From positions 1 to 21,176 of the IMG/VR virus record IMGVR_UViG_3300048028_000075: a DNA stretch of 21,176 nucleotides; one strand, 5' to 3'. The stretch comes from a virus. Shown piece after piece: positions 7,201 to 14,607 of the stretch. The notes beneath the pieces are model-generated. The model ran no database searches. It saw only the letters and a list, made by a program, of their open reading frames with translations, and was not told the DNA's origin. Made by a program: the position numbers and the translations under genes. Each line of letters opens with the position of its first letter. Position 1 is the stretch's first letter.

Positions 7201-7908
7201 AGCAGCAGTCTTACCTAAAGTCTGCTGTACATAAGAACCTATCTTAGCTTTAGTAGCTGTACGTGAAGCTTGTACTCCATCCGCAAACATCTTGGTACCA
7301 ACTTTTTCAGCTGTCTTTTTTGTACCTTCTTTTTGCATAGACTGCAGAGCAGCCTTTTTTGCAACTGATGTACCTACACGAATAGAACCATTAGCTGCAG
7401 CTTTACCTATAAACCCCCCAAGAAGGTTTGCTGGATCAAGAAGTACACTTCTAGTGAAGTCCATAATACCTTCAAATTTTTCACCCACTGTCGTTTCTTT
7501 ACTAAAGATGCCAGCCATGTTTTCGTACAGTTTATATGCAGCAGCAGCTCTAGTCTTCTTAGCTTCATCATCTTGTATGTCGTTGATGTAATCTATTTCA
7601 GCTAGACCACGTACAGTATTACCCGACACAACACCACGACGATTGTTTAAGAAGCTGTCGATAACATCTTCTCTAGATTTACCATCTACTTCTTCATCAC
7701 CAAACCTATCACGCATATAGCCTTCAGCTATAGAGTAGGTATAGTCATTCTCTGCTAAATCATTTTGAGTGTATGTACCAGCCTCAGGTAACGCAGGTTC
7801 AACCTTCTTAGGTTCAACTAAAACATTTGGATCAGTTAGAATAAAACCTTCTGGTACATCGACATTTGTAGGTTTATCTAAAATAAACCCCTCAGGTATG
7901 TTAGTCAT
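4216..7908 (-). CDS. Large virion protein, probable internal/DNA-ejection protein (1230 aa)
   Basis: This is a very large, mostly helical protein of the kind phages carry inside the capsid or tail for DNA delivery. It begins with two copies of a PEGFIL motif (residues 5-10 and 19-24), a start I associate with internal virion proteins. Residues 160-260 are rich in Ala, Lys and Gly with repeated basic helices. A strongly hydrophobic glycine/alanine segment at 280-302 could cross or enter a membrane. Residues 516-562 look like a small KOW/SH3-type beta-barrel (VGDRV, GEVKEIDGDLATVVY). The rest gives no catalytic motif I can name. Its start is set by AAGGGG seven bases upstream. It is the last gene of the operon, next to the lysozyme-bearing gene cluster, which supports the inferred role. 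No homology search was possible. Confidence 0.7.
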   Translation of the reverse strand: MTNIPEGFILDKPTNVDVPEGFILTDPNVLVEPKKVEPALPEAGTYTQNDLAENDYTYSIAEGYMRDRFGDEEVDGKSREDVIDSFLNNRRGVVSGNTVRGLAEIDYINDIQDDEAKKTRAAAAYKLYENMAGIFSKETTVGEKFEGIMDFTRSVLLDPANLLGGFIGKAAANGSIRVGTSVAKKAALQSMQKEGTKKTAEKVGTKMFADGVQASRTATKAKIGSYVQQTLGKTAAQRLATKKAITEIGITTGIDAAIGTGMEYLYQDGLVDVDAQEDINYLAVGIAAAGGIIMGGVQAGLIARRGVSDTAVPTMELSTPDATGFLSEASQSIDKYVKQKKVDVGRDWKTKLEGGAELSKGSKDFSHDFFKVLILGHNEGDEVIFKGMTQTAFEKGFVWAKRFEDDKFTNWMADIIADVSDKEAQGFIKSIEKATGNKIKVRDNDGNIIPRSQVTGRDIGDILSYKMSEAGSTLGLMGQSAKQLGLSITDMELKDLYQSALDAGFIRGDISVKTIEVGDRVSSVGTKRIGEVKEIDGDLATVVYRNRKGKVTTKNLRLSTLKGTEPKAAKDVDPTITGMTLEAFQKNQDRLIRLLVAHPSTSALNVVGWGTNTALQSATDMSMALVNAGYGTLQKLAGQVEKGAETQRLAKILMESNMQRVKFLLDPDMTYTAFESALQRNSEALQKLNSVLPGGVEGTNTLLTGGKFSPRMKLVGLRTDNYIDMVQKLTLVQAQDGFTKSQEFLFQMDKKLRAATGKGWNDFYRSEKIGDMSLQKYMGSKEYRTIEANAVEDTLEAIFSKSYKGEGLVGTVAGYIEDVRKLPVIGMAVPFGRFFNATVAFTGKNAPGVNMIAKGMGFYKDMTMKEAFARTTVSAGALWVVSNEEIDNVKKGLPMYATATAGGEIINQQFDFPISAYRAGGRIWALMRMGEKQQAMEAFKQFSADFGLSGLLRNLDKTQRDTLESITLMVDPERRDVAGALNIAGNTLASQFVNPVFRAAEPLNIVAGLARGEDAAPIDRKQNNKLVNNAFRYIDNIIPLFMGEPLAEARQTAAGGTADIQSTKMLGIRNIRLTDTQRVMNRVGIPDYKLDTLIGNSKKVKDQAPQAGNTLSGIFFDIIEAESSLLLESNWFDKLNQAEKLQHWKGDVIPRAKDLAKTFLRMQYSGPEDVTALQYDITSKFPKSGVQKGLKELNLGDLEDLEPNELFILQRYLETEKSLRSLRIFKKQTE

Positions 7909-7917
7909 CTTTACCCC

Positions 7918-8877
7918 TTATAGGTTTACAATATTTCCCTGTGGATCTTTCCAATTAGTACCATTCCAAGTTATTACTGCACCAGTATCAGGATTAGTAG
8001 CTGTAGCACCCACTGAAATACTACTAGGCTCAGGCTTAGGCTCAGTATTTAAAGCCCTTAATTGTGGTGGTAGGTACGGGTTGTTTTGGTAGTTTTCAAA
8101 CTTACTAGGAAACATCTCAACAAGGTTTTCTTGGAACACCGCAGGTGTCATAAACTCATCCATAAGAAGTTGTGCAGCTCGATCCGCTTGATCACCACCA
8201 CTCTGTATTTGATCTAAAAGATTTTGTATTTGACTTGCCTCTGGGGCTTGATCAGAGTCAATAAATTCATTAACTTTAGCCTTAGCTAAAGGTATTGTAT
8301 GATAAAGAACAATTTCTGACATAGCTTTTTGACGTTTTTCTTCTGACGTAAAGTCAGTTAAGACTCCAGGTTTTGCGCTAGGAACAAAGGTACGGCTAGG
8401 CGTAGTGGGAATTTTAGTTATGTCCTGAGCTAACTTATAGTAGTTTTCTTCGGTCATATCCTCGCCAGTGATCGTAGTAATATAATCTATCTTATCTTCA
8501 ACAGGAGCTTCAGATTTAACAATGTACATCATAGAAGGTATTTGCGATAAGGGTACATTTCGTCCTGCGGCATCTAATTTTTCTTGAAAATCTAGTACTT
8601 CTTTAGCTGCAAAAGGATCAGCTACAGCATTATTAAAAAAAGCTAAGGTGTCCTCATCCTCTATACCCGCAGCTGAAACTTGTTTTTCTAACTGTAAAGA
8701 AGCTTGAGCAGCTGTACGATATTTATCACCAGTTCTAAAAGAAGCTTGACCCTCTAATTTTTTTAGGTACAACCCAAGAAGACTTGTCTTACGACTTTCC
8801 TCTAACTCTTCTCTTGCTGCCGCCTCTTCGTCCAGTTTAGTTTGAGCACTCAATGCCCCTGACCAAGTAAATCCCAT
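7918..8877 (-). CDS. Virion-associated protein of unknown function (319 aa)
   Basis: I do not recognise the whole protein. The first 45 residues are charged and helical (LDEEAAAREELEESRKTS), and a long helical body with acidic character follows. The last 35 residues differ: SVGATATNPDTGAVITWNG followed by TNWKDPQGN forms a strand-rich, tryptophan-containing tail like a small peptidoglycan- or surface-binding appendix. I have seen similar GATATNP...W tails on phage structural proteins. No enzyme motif or membrane segment is evident. AAGGAG in the end of the upstream gene, overlapping its stop, precedes the ATG. Its place between the lysozyme cluster and the large internal protein argues for a virion or ejection-apparatus component. 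Confidence 0.65.
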   Translation of the reverse strand: MGFTWSGALSAQTKLDEEAAAREELEESRKTSLLGLYLKKLEGQASFRTGDKYRTAAQASLQLEKQVSAAGIEDEDTLAFFNNAVADPFAAKEVLDFQEKLDAAGRNVPLSQIPSMMYIVKSEAPVEDKIDYITTITGEDMTEENYYKLAQDITKIPTTPSRTFVPSAKPGVLTDFTSEEKRQKAMSEIVLYHTIPLAKAKVNEFIDSDQAPEASQIQNLLDQIQSGGDQADRAAQLLMDEFMTPAVFQENLVEMFPSKFENYQNNPYLPPQLRALNTEPKPEPSSISVGATATNPDTGAVITWNGTNWKDPQGNIVNL

Positions 8878-8880
8878 ATC

Positions 8881-9402
8881 TTATCTCCTTGCCATTAGGC
8901 CTTGAGGTGCAGGGGTAACTTCTTCAGGCTCCTGCTCTTCTTGTTGCGGTTCTTCTACAGTGGGAGTTTCTTTAACAGACTCTCCAGACTCTTTACGTAG
9001 TTTTCTTAGTGCATCCTTGGCACGTCCAGTATCCCTAGCATACTCAAGGGCTTTATCTCTTTCTGGATTATCGAAGCCTTCGTTAAAGTCTACGTCAGCT
9101 TCTATAGCTAACCCTTTAATATACTCGTGCAACAAAGGTGCAATAATAAGACTAACGTCAATACTATGTATACCTTCCATAACCGCACTACGAAGTATCC
9201 CTTCTACTAAAGACACAAGATCTAAACCCTGTTCCAAAAAATACATAGCATCCTCTATTGCTTCAGGGTTTGTCATATTTTCTACATGCAAATCTAAAGC
9301 TTCTACTGGATCTACTATTTCTGAGGGTCTTTCAAAAGGTAGACCCTTTGGTTCTGTTGTTAAGGATTGACCTGGGATAGGTGCTGCAAATATAATACTC
9401 AT
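8881..9402 (-). CDS. Phage structural-operon protein with PIPGQSLT start (173 aa)
   Basis: The protein opens FAAPIPGQSLTTEPKGLPFERP, a signature I have met at the start of small virion-associated proteins in marine phages, often close to structural genes. The body (residues 30-105) is helical, with a hydrophobic helix DVSLIIAPLLHEYIKGLA that is too polar overall to be a membrane segment. The C-terminal 40 residues are low in complexity and acidic (PTVEEPQQEEQEPEE), probably disordered. The start overlaps the upstream lysozyme-domain gene as ATGA, and GGAGG lies six bases before it, so the two are likely translationally coupled. A structural or assembly role is inferred from context only. Confidence 0.65.
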   Translation of the reverse strand: MSIIFAAPIPGQSLTTEPKGLPFERPSEIVDPVEALDLHVENMTNPEAIEDAMYFLEQGLDLVSLVEGILRSAVMEGIHSIDVSLIIAPLLHEYIKGLAIEADVDFNEGFDNPERDKALEYARDTGRAKDALRKLRKESGESVKETPTVEEPQQEEQEPEEVTPAPQGLMARR

Positions 9403-10136
9403 TCTTGTCCTCCAATATAGGAGTTAGCTCTGGATATCCTACTATCCATCATAGGCTTTCCAGGTCTTAGGTACCCTTTAGAAAATATACGAGCCGCTTC
9501 CTCTGCAGTTGTAGCCTCTTGTAGCTTATCCATGAATCTTCCTTCAGAAGTATTTTGAACTTCATGTATAAAGAAACCAAAAGATGCCTCATAGGAATCA
9601 GGATCTAAACTATTCTGAGCTGACCAAGCCTCAAAAGCTTTTCTTCTAGGGCCAGTCCACATTGCAAAACCCCTACCACCTTTTGATCCGGGCACTACAG
9701 GTTTAAGTTCTTGTAAAAATTTAAAGTCTCCAGTCTCATGTGCAAAGTTACCTACAATACCTGCAGCTTGCTCATCAGTTAAACCTAAAGCCTCTGCAAC
9801 ATCTCCCATAAGTCTTTCACCTGTGTCTTTAGTGTTAGAAGATACTGGAGTCTCAATTGACTTAGGGCTTTCACCACTCTGCTCTTTGTTTATCCTATTT
9901 ATTAATTCAGACCTAGCTTGTTTAGCATTATCAGTTAGCTCTACAAAATTTTTCATGCGACTAACTAGTTTAGGTACTAACTCTGAGCCTGGCTTTTCTA
10001 TATCTAATGACATATCTGCATTAGCAGTTCTAGTTCTGCCAGCCAACCCCATTCTTTCTATCTTATCCTTTGTACCTTGATAGCTTCTAGCTGCAGTTTC
10101 AAGTGATGATAAGTTGTTTTTATTGTAAAGCGCCAT
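9399..10136 (-). CDS. Virion-associated protein with a phage tail lysozyme domain (245 aa)
   Basis: Residues about 105-240 match the phage tail lysozyme domain (Phage_lysozyme2 type): LTDEQAAGIVGNFAHETGDF carries the probable catalytic glutamate E134. GGRGFAMWTGPRRKAFEAW follows and shapes the substrate cleft, and a third helical block is FGFFIHEVQNT. Such domains cut peptidoglycan locally so that the tail or ejected DNA can pass. The N-terminal 100 residues are polar, helical and unlike a signal peptide, and probably anchor the enzyme in the particle. With no signal sequence or holin-linked context, this is more likely a virion-borne lysin than the late lysis endolysin. It follows the stop of the 1487-residue repeat protein by two bases and overlaps the next gene by four. 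Confidence 0.85.
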   Translation of the reverse strand: MALYNKNNLSSLETAARSYQGTKDKIERMGLAGRTRTANADMSLDIEKPGSELVPKLVSRMKNFVELTDNAKQARSELINRINKEQSGESPKSIETPVSSNTKDTGERLMGDVAEALGLTDEQAAGIVGNFAHETGDFKFLQELKPVVPGSKGGRGFAMWTGPRRKAFEAWSAQNSLDPDSYEASFGFFIHEVQNTSEGRFMDKLQEATTAEEAARIFSKGYLRPGKPMMDSRISRANSYIGGQE

Positions 10137-10138
10137 GA

Positions 10139-13100
10139 TTATATTATCCCACCCAGTATACCTTTATCTCCAAATAAGAATCTATAAGCAAACTCTGTTT
10201 TAGATGAGTCTTCTTGGAAACTTATTTTTTCTCTTAATGCCTCTAAGGTTTGATCACCTAGAACAATCTGCAATGCACGGTCCTTAGCAGACTCAGCAGA
10301 GGTGTAGTTGTAACTCATTAAGTCACGTTCACGTTGCCACACTGCGTCTATATTCTTGGATGTCATAGCATTAATAGTTGCTGCAAAGGTTGCGTTGCTT
10401 TCATTCTGTGCAGCAGTATTAAGTGTTGCTAAGTTCTGTCTCCACTGAGCATTAGCCTGTGCTACAACTAAACTGTTAGTTGCATTAAACTGATCTCGCT
10501 GTTGTTGAATACCAGCATTAAACTCACGAATAGAATTGATTTCATCAATGTTAAACTGGTTAAGTGCATTGGTTTGTGCAGCATTAAACTGACCAGTTTG
10601 ATTAGCTAACGAAGAAAAGAACTGTCTGGTCTGGTTTTCATTAGCAGCATTAAACTGTGCAGAAGCATTATCAGCAGCTTGATCTGTAAACAACGACTGA
10701 ATATTTTGTTGTGATTTAAATATAGCAGTTTGTTGAGTGTTAGTCAAGTTCGCCATGTTCATGCTAAGGAAGTTTTGTGCTTGTTGCACAGCAGCTTGTT
10801 GCCTGTTGTTTAGGTTCTGCATATCCATACCAGCAAGCTGGGCTGCATTCTGCAATGTAGTTGCTTGATTAGCATTAAGGTTAGCTAGTCCAACAGATTG
10901 CATCAATTGTGAGTTTGCAAGTTGTGTTTGCTGATTAGTGGTATAGGTTATATTATTAGCTTCAGCAAATTTTTCTGCATTTAGTACAGCAGATTGTTGC
11001 TCGTTACTAAGCTCTTGACCACGGAGAGTAGCTTCAATTTGTGCATTAGCTAGTGCTGTCTGTTGACGGTTAGACAGTTCAGCTACATCTCTTTGTAGAT
11101 TGTTAGTCGTATTAAACAGACGTGTTTGCTGCTCATTTGTAAGGTCTATCTTACGTTCTTCTAATACTGCAGAGGTATTGAATATAGAAGCCTGTTGTGT
11201 ATTGTCTAAGACTTTACCTTGAAGTGTAGAATTAGTAACAAAACTTTGTACTAATGCAGCTTGTTTATTGCTTACAGTAATGTTATTTGCTTCTGCGTAT
11301 CTAGCAGCATTAATAATTTCTGTTTGTTGTTCGTTATCTAAAACCTTACCTTGAAGGGCTGCTCTTACTTGTGCATTTGCTAACTCAGTTTGCTGACGAT
11401 TAGAAAGGTTTTGAGTTTCTATTTGTAGAACTTGAGCAGACTCTTGAAGCAGAGCTTGTTGCTTATTGGTAAGGTTAATATCATTTAATTCCGCTACACG
11501 ACTTGCATTAAACAAAGCAGTCTGCTGTCTAACATCTAAGGCTCTGCCTTCTAGTGCTGCCTTAGCTTGAGCATCCTGCAATAGGGCAGTCTGTTGTGCG
11601 TTAGCATTGAACCCTGCACGTTCAAAGGTCTGAGTAGACTGAAGCATAGCAGTCTGTTGCTCATTGCTAAGTTCTTGACCAATAAGAGATGCACGTACTT
11701 GCAAGTTACTCAAAGCAGTTTGCTGTGAGTTAGAAAGGTTAGCCATATCTACTTGTAAATTTTCAGCAGATGCTTGCAACAAAGACTGTTGTTCATTACT
11801 AACATTAACTCTATTCATCTCAGTATACTTTGCAGCGTTAGTCAAAGCAGTTTGAGTTTTAATATCTAAAGTTTTATTTTGTAATGCTGCTTTCATCTGA
11901 GCATTAGAAAGTACAACAGCTTGTTGATTAGTCAAGTTTTGTGATTGAAGTGCAAAAGAGTTAGTGGAGTTTTGCAAAGCAGCTTGTTGAGAGTTACTTA
12001 AGTTTTGTAACGTAATATTCTGTTGTGCTGCAGCATTAGCTAAAGAAACTTGTTGTCTATTACTTAGGTTTTGCATTCCTACTTGTTGATAGAATTGTGC
12101 ATCCTGTGCAGCAATAGGTATAGCAGCTTCCATAGTAGCTTGTACAATAGCTGCACCTGCCATAGAGCTACCAGCTAGTCCTCTTGAAGCCATAGCAGAG
12201 TTAGCTGCTCGCATAGCCCCTGCTGCCCATACAGGAGTGCCATTCTTAAACTGTTCCATTAGTTGGTTCATTTGACCTTGAACAGTCTGAGCAGGATCTA
12301 CTGTACCTTGTGCTGCAGTAGCAAGAGCAGCTTGAGAAAAACTACCTTGAGAAGCTTGCATAATAGATTGGTTATTTAAAGCATCTACTGTTGCAGCTAT
12401 AGAAGTTACAGCTTGAGTAGCACCAATAATATTATTAGCATTAGCAAGTTCTTGTGCACCAACTGTACCTTGAGCACCTTGCAAAGTAGATTGCCACATA
12501 GATTGGGCAGATTGCGCATCAGGTATTTGAGAAGCTTTAGCAGCATTTTGTACGACAGTAGAAGCTTGTTGGGCAAACTGTGTAGGTGAAATGTTATATG
12601 CATCTTGAGCGGTAGCTATTTCTCCTACTGCTAACTGCCTAGTTGCAGCTTCAATAGTAGGACTAAAAGAACTTACAGCTAAAGCTGCTTGCTCTGCAGT
12701 AAGACCTAAACCTTTTGCCTTTACAAGCTCTTGATTTGTAACTTGTGCCTGAGCACCTTGTAATGTACCTAAATCATACTCAGTGGCAGGTTTAGCTTCT
12801 GGAGTTGTAGTTATAAATTTAGCAGATTCAGCTTCTTCATAAGGAGATTCAAAGCCTTTATCTCCAGCTTGAGGTATAATACCTACTTTAGCAAACTCAG
12901 TCATCTCTTGTGGAGATACTTCTCTAGCTCTTTCCTCTGCTTGTTTTAAATAGTCAGTGTCGAACTGTGGTGCAGTTGGGATAGCTTCTGGAGATAGTTG
13001 ACCTTGTTGAGCTTGTATTTGTTGCTCTTGAGGTATAGTTCCTTGAGCGGCTTGTAGCCCTGCTGTTTGTTGCATTACGTAAGGGCTTACTGTAGCAGCA

Positions 13101-14602
13101 CTGTACGTTGATGCAGGTGTGTATGCAGGTAGATTAGCAGTCTCTACTGTAGGTACAGTAGCAGCAGTAGTTGTAGGTGCTGCAGCCCCAACCTGACCTG
13201 CAAGAGTACTAATATCTTGTGTAGCTAGGGGTTGCATGTAGTCTACACCCGATTGAATAGGCTGCATAGTCTGTTGTACAGCTTGTCCAAATGCAGGTGT
13301 TACAGAACCTTCGTAAGTAAACTCTTCGTCAGAAGCTACAGGTGGTGAATACTGAGGACCACGAGTAGGAGTAGGGTTAGGGTTAGGAAATATAGGAAGG
13401 TATTTAAACTCATCTTGAGATACCACACCACCTTCAGCCATACCCATCATAGCTTGTTGGTACTTACCCATACGAGCAGCAGCACCGGGGCTGGCCTTCA
13501 TAAAGTCATTAAGTGCAGGTCTAGACTTTGGTCCTTTATAACCAAGAAACTTTGTAGCTAGTTGGTATTCAGAATTTAAAGTACTATCACTATCACCACC
13601 TTCAGCGTATCCTACGACACCACCTTGGTTCATTCCCATTTTTCTATATCCTTCTGGTACATAGCTTATTGGTTTACCATCTACCTCTGTTACAGGAATA
13701 ATACTACCTTGATCATTAGAATAGTTTACAACTGCAGTTCCACCAGATGTAGGCATAGCCATTTGTTGAGCCATCATTGGAGATGTAGCCAGTGCTTGAC
13801 TGCTTGTACCTGTACCCTCTACTGTAGGTGCAACCTCACCCTCAACATAACCGGGAGGGTTATATACTTCAGCAGTCTTAGCTTCGTAAGGAGTTGCTGG
13901 TAACTTAGGTTGCACAGGCTCACCAGTAACAGGTGGCATAGTAGTTTCTGTTGGGGCAGGATCTATTACTGCTGCATCTTTAAGGGCTTTTTGTTCTTCT
14001 CGTTTAGCTTTAGCTGCAGCGGCTGCTTCCTGTTGAGCTTGTATTTTAGCTGCTGCTGCTTTAGCCATAGCTTCATCTTCTGAACGAACTCTTTTAGCTT
14101 CTGCTTCTGCAGCAGCTTCTGCCTCTGCTATACGTTGAGCTTCAGCTAGTGCATCTGCTTTGGCTTTAGCCTCTGCTGCTTCACGTTCTGCTTTAGCTTT
14201 TTCAGCAGCCTTAGCCTTACGAGCTTCTTCAGCTTTACGGGCAGCTTCTGCTTTAGCTGCCGCAGCAGCCTTACGAGCTTCTTCAGCCTTACGTGCAGCT
14301 TCAGCCTTAGCAGCAGCTTCTGCTTTAACCCTAGCAGCTTCTGCAGCTATACGATCCTGTTCTTTCTTCCAAGCAGTATAACCATTATCTTCATTAAGTT
14401 TAGCACGAAAGGCATTACCTTCTTCATGGAGTAGGCTTTTTTGGATCTGACCTTTATCATTACGAATGTCACGATAAGCAGTCATTTTCTTATCGCCCGT
14501 AACAGAGTTTTGCATAACTCCACGTTGCATGTAAGGTCTATCATTTAAGTATAAATTATATACCCACCGCCATTCACCAGGATTTTCCTTTGGTATTGCC
14601 AT
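10139..14602 (-). CDS. Giant repeat-containing structural protein (1487 aa)
   Basis: Four regions can be seen. Residues 1-78 form a compact head rich in Trp, Tyr and Arg. Residues 79-211 are an Ala/Lys/Glu coiled coil like the TolA stalk. Residues 212-843 are Pro/Thr/Gln-rich, carrying QGGVVGYAEGG at 326-336, MAEGGVV at 388-394 and a WAAGAMRAAN block at about 791. Residues 844-1305 are 21 consecutive 22-residue repeats. The C-terminal 180 residues are Asn/Gln-rich and end in a charged helix. The NLSNxQQ repeats and the WAAGAMRAAN block recall structural proteins of uncultured marine phages. Function is not known to me. An elongated fibre, spike, or tape-measure-like rod are all possible. Its gene lies between small membrane proteins and the lysozyme-domain gene. 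The ribosome-binding site is weak (GGATAG). Confidence 0.75.
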   Translation of the reverse strand: MAIPKENPGEWRWVYNLYLNDRPYMQRGVMQNSVTGDKKMTAYRDIRNDKGQIQKSLLHEEGNAFRAKLNEDNGYTAWKKEQDRIAAEAARVKAEAAAKAEAARKAEEARKAAAAAKAEAARKAEEARKAKAAEKAKAEREAAEAKAKADALAEAQRIAEAEAAAEAEAKRVRSEDEAMAKAAAAKIQAQQEAAAAAKAKREEQKALKDAAVIDPAPTETTMPPVTGEPVQPKLPATPYEAKTAEVYNPPGYVEGEVAPTVEGTGTSSQALATSPMMAQQMAMPTSGGTAVVNYSNDQGSIIPVTEVDGKPISYVPEGYRKMGMNQGGVVGYAEGGDSDSTLNSEYQLATKFLGYKGPKSRPALNDFMKASPGAAARMGKYQQAMMGMAEGGVVSQDEFKYLPIFPNPNPTPTRGPQYSPPVASDEEFTYEGSVTPAFGQAVQQTMQPIQSGVDYMQPLATQDISTLAGQVGAAAPTTTAATVPTVETANLPAYTPASTYSAATVSPYVMQQTAGLQAAQGTIPQEQQIQAQQGQLSPEAIPTAPQFDTDYLKQAEERAREVSPQEMTEFAKVGIIPQAGDKGFESPYEEAESAKFITTTPEAKPATEYDLGTLQGAQAQVTNQELVKAKGLGLTAEQAALAVSSFSPTIEAATRQLAVGEIATAQDAYNISPTQFAQQASTVVQNAAKASQIPDAQSAQSMWQSTLQGAQGTVGAQELANANNIIGATQAVTSIAATVDALNNQSIMQASQGSFSQAALATAAQGTVDPAQTVQGQMNQLMEQFKNGTPVWAAGAMRAANSAMASRGLAGSSMAGAAIVQATMEAAIPIAAQDAQFYQQVGMQNLSNRQQVSLANAAAQQNITLQNLSNSQQAALQNSTNSFALQSQNLTNQQAVVLSNAQMKAALQNKTLDIKTQTALTNAAKYTEMNRVNVSNEQQSLLQASAENLQVDMANLSNSQQTALSNLQVRASLIGQELSNEQQTAMLQSTQTFERAGFNANAQQTALLQDAQAKAALEGRALDVRQQTALFNASRVAELNDINLTNKQQALLQESAQVLQIETQNLSNRQQTELANAQVRAALQGKVLDNEQQTEIINAARYAEANNITVSNKQAALVQSFVTNSTLQGKVLDNTQQASIFNTSAVLEERKIDLTNEQQTRLFNTTNNLQRDVAELSNRQQTALANAQIEATLRGQELSNEQQSAVLNAEKFAEANNITYTTNQQTQLANSQLMQSVGLANLNANQATTLQNAAQLAGMDMQNLNNRQQAAVQQAQNFLSMNMANLTNTQQTAIFKSQQNIQSLFTDQAADNASAQFNAANENQTRQFFSSLANQTGQFNAAQTNALNQFNIDEINSIREFNAGIQQQRDQFNATNSLVVAQANAQWRQNLATLNTAAQNESNATFAATINAMTSKNIDAVWQRERDLMSYNYTSAESAKDRALQIVLGDQTLEALREKISFQEDSSKTEFAYRFLFGDKGILGGII
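10688..12073 (-). repeat. 21 tandem 22-residue (66-bp) coding repeats
   Basis: Residues 844-1305 of the giant protein divide without any insertion or deletion into 21 units of 22 residues. Positions 2-11 follow NLSNxQQTAL, and position 4 is Ser, Thr, Asp or Asn in all 21 units. Gly often occupies position 22. There is no Pro, Cys or Trp in the block. The pattern fits either a hendecad coiled coil (22 = 2 x 11) or helices of about 18 residues each starting at an N-cap at position 4. Confidence 0.95.
10952..11941 (-). repeat. Three 110-residue (330-bp) super-repeats within the 22-mer array
   Basis: Units 3-7, 8-12 and 13-17 of the 22-residue array align with each other in register: residues 888-997, 998-1107 and 1108-1217. 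Unit 4 matches unit 9 (LD[IV]..QTAL.NA). Units 5, 10 and 15 share an LQ[VIR][DE] end, although the residues around it vary. Units 6, 11 and 16 share LSN.QQT.L.N.Q. Units 7, 12 and 17 share .NEQQ followed by a long polar end. The five-unit block therefore seems to have been duplicated twice. Confidence 0.8.
13970..14368 (-). repeat. Ala/Lys/Glu-rich stalk-coding region with internal repeats
   Basis: Residues 79-211 of the giant protein are almost all Ala, Lys, Glu and Arg. The segment AEAARKAEEARKA occurs twice, 19 residues apart in start position (residues 99 and 118). This composition predicts a long single helix or coiled coil. The opposite-strand open frame here is only its shadow. Confidence 0.85.
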
Positions 14603-14607
14603 ATTAA

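Noticed and set aside
6014-7591. Plus-strand open frames across the large internal protein
   Set aside because: They are antisense to a 1230-residue continuous gene and show no ribosome-binding site or recognisable domain.
12406-12603. Second minus-strand frame inside the giant repeat protein
   Set aside because: The Leu/Lys-rich product is a frame-shifted reading of Ala/Gln-rich codons.
14160-14381. Plus-strand Ala/Ser-rich open frame
   Set aside because: It is the mirror of the Ala/Lys/Glu stalk; repetitive GC-rich codons stay open on the opposite strand by chance.
10139-14602. Confident call of tape measure protein
   Set aside because: Length and helical repeats allow it, but there are no transmembrane stretches, no neighbouring tail-tube or tail-assembly genes, and the low-complexity regions are unlike the tape measures I know.
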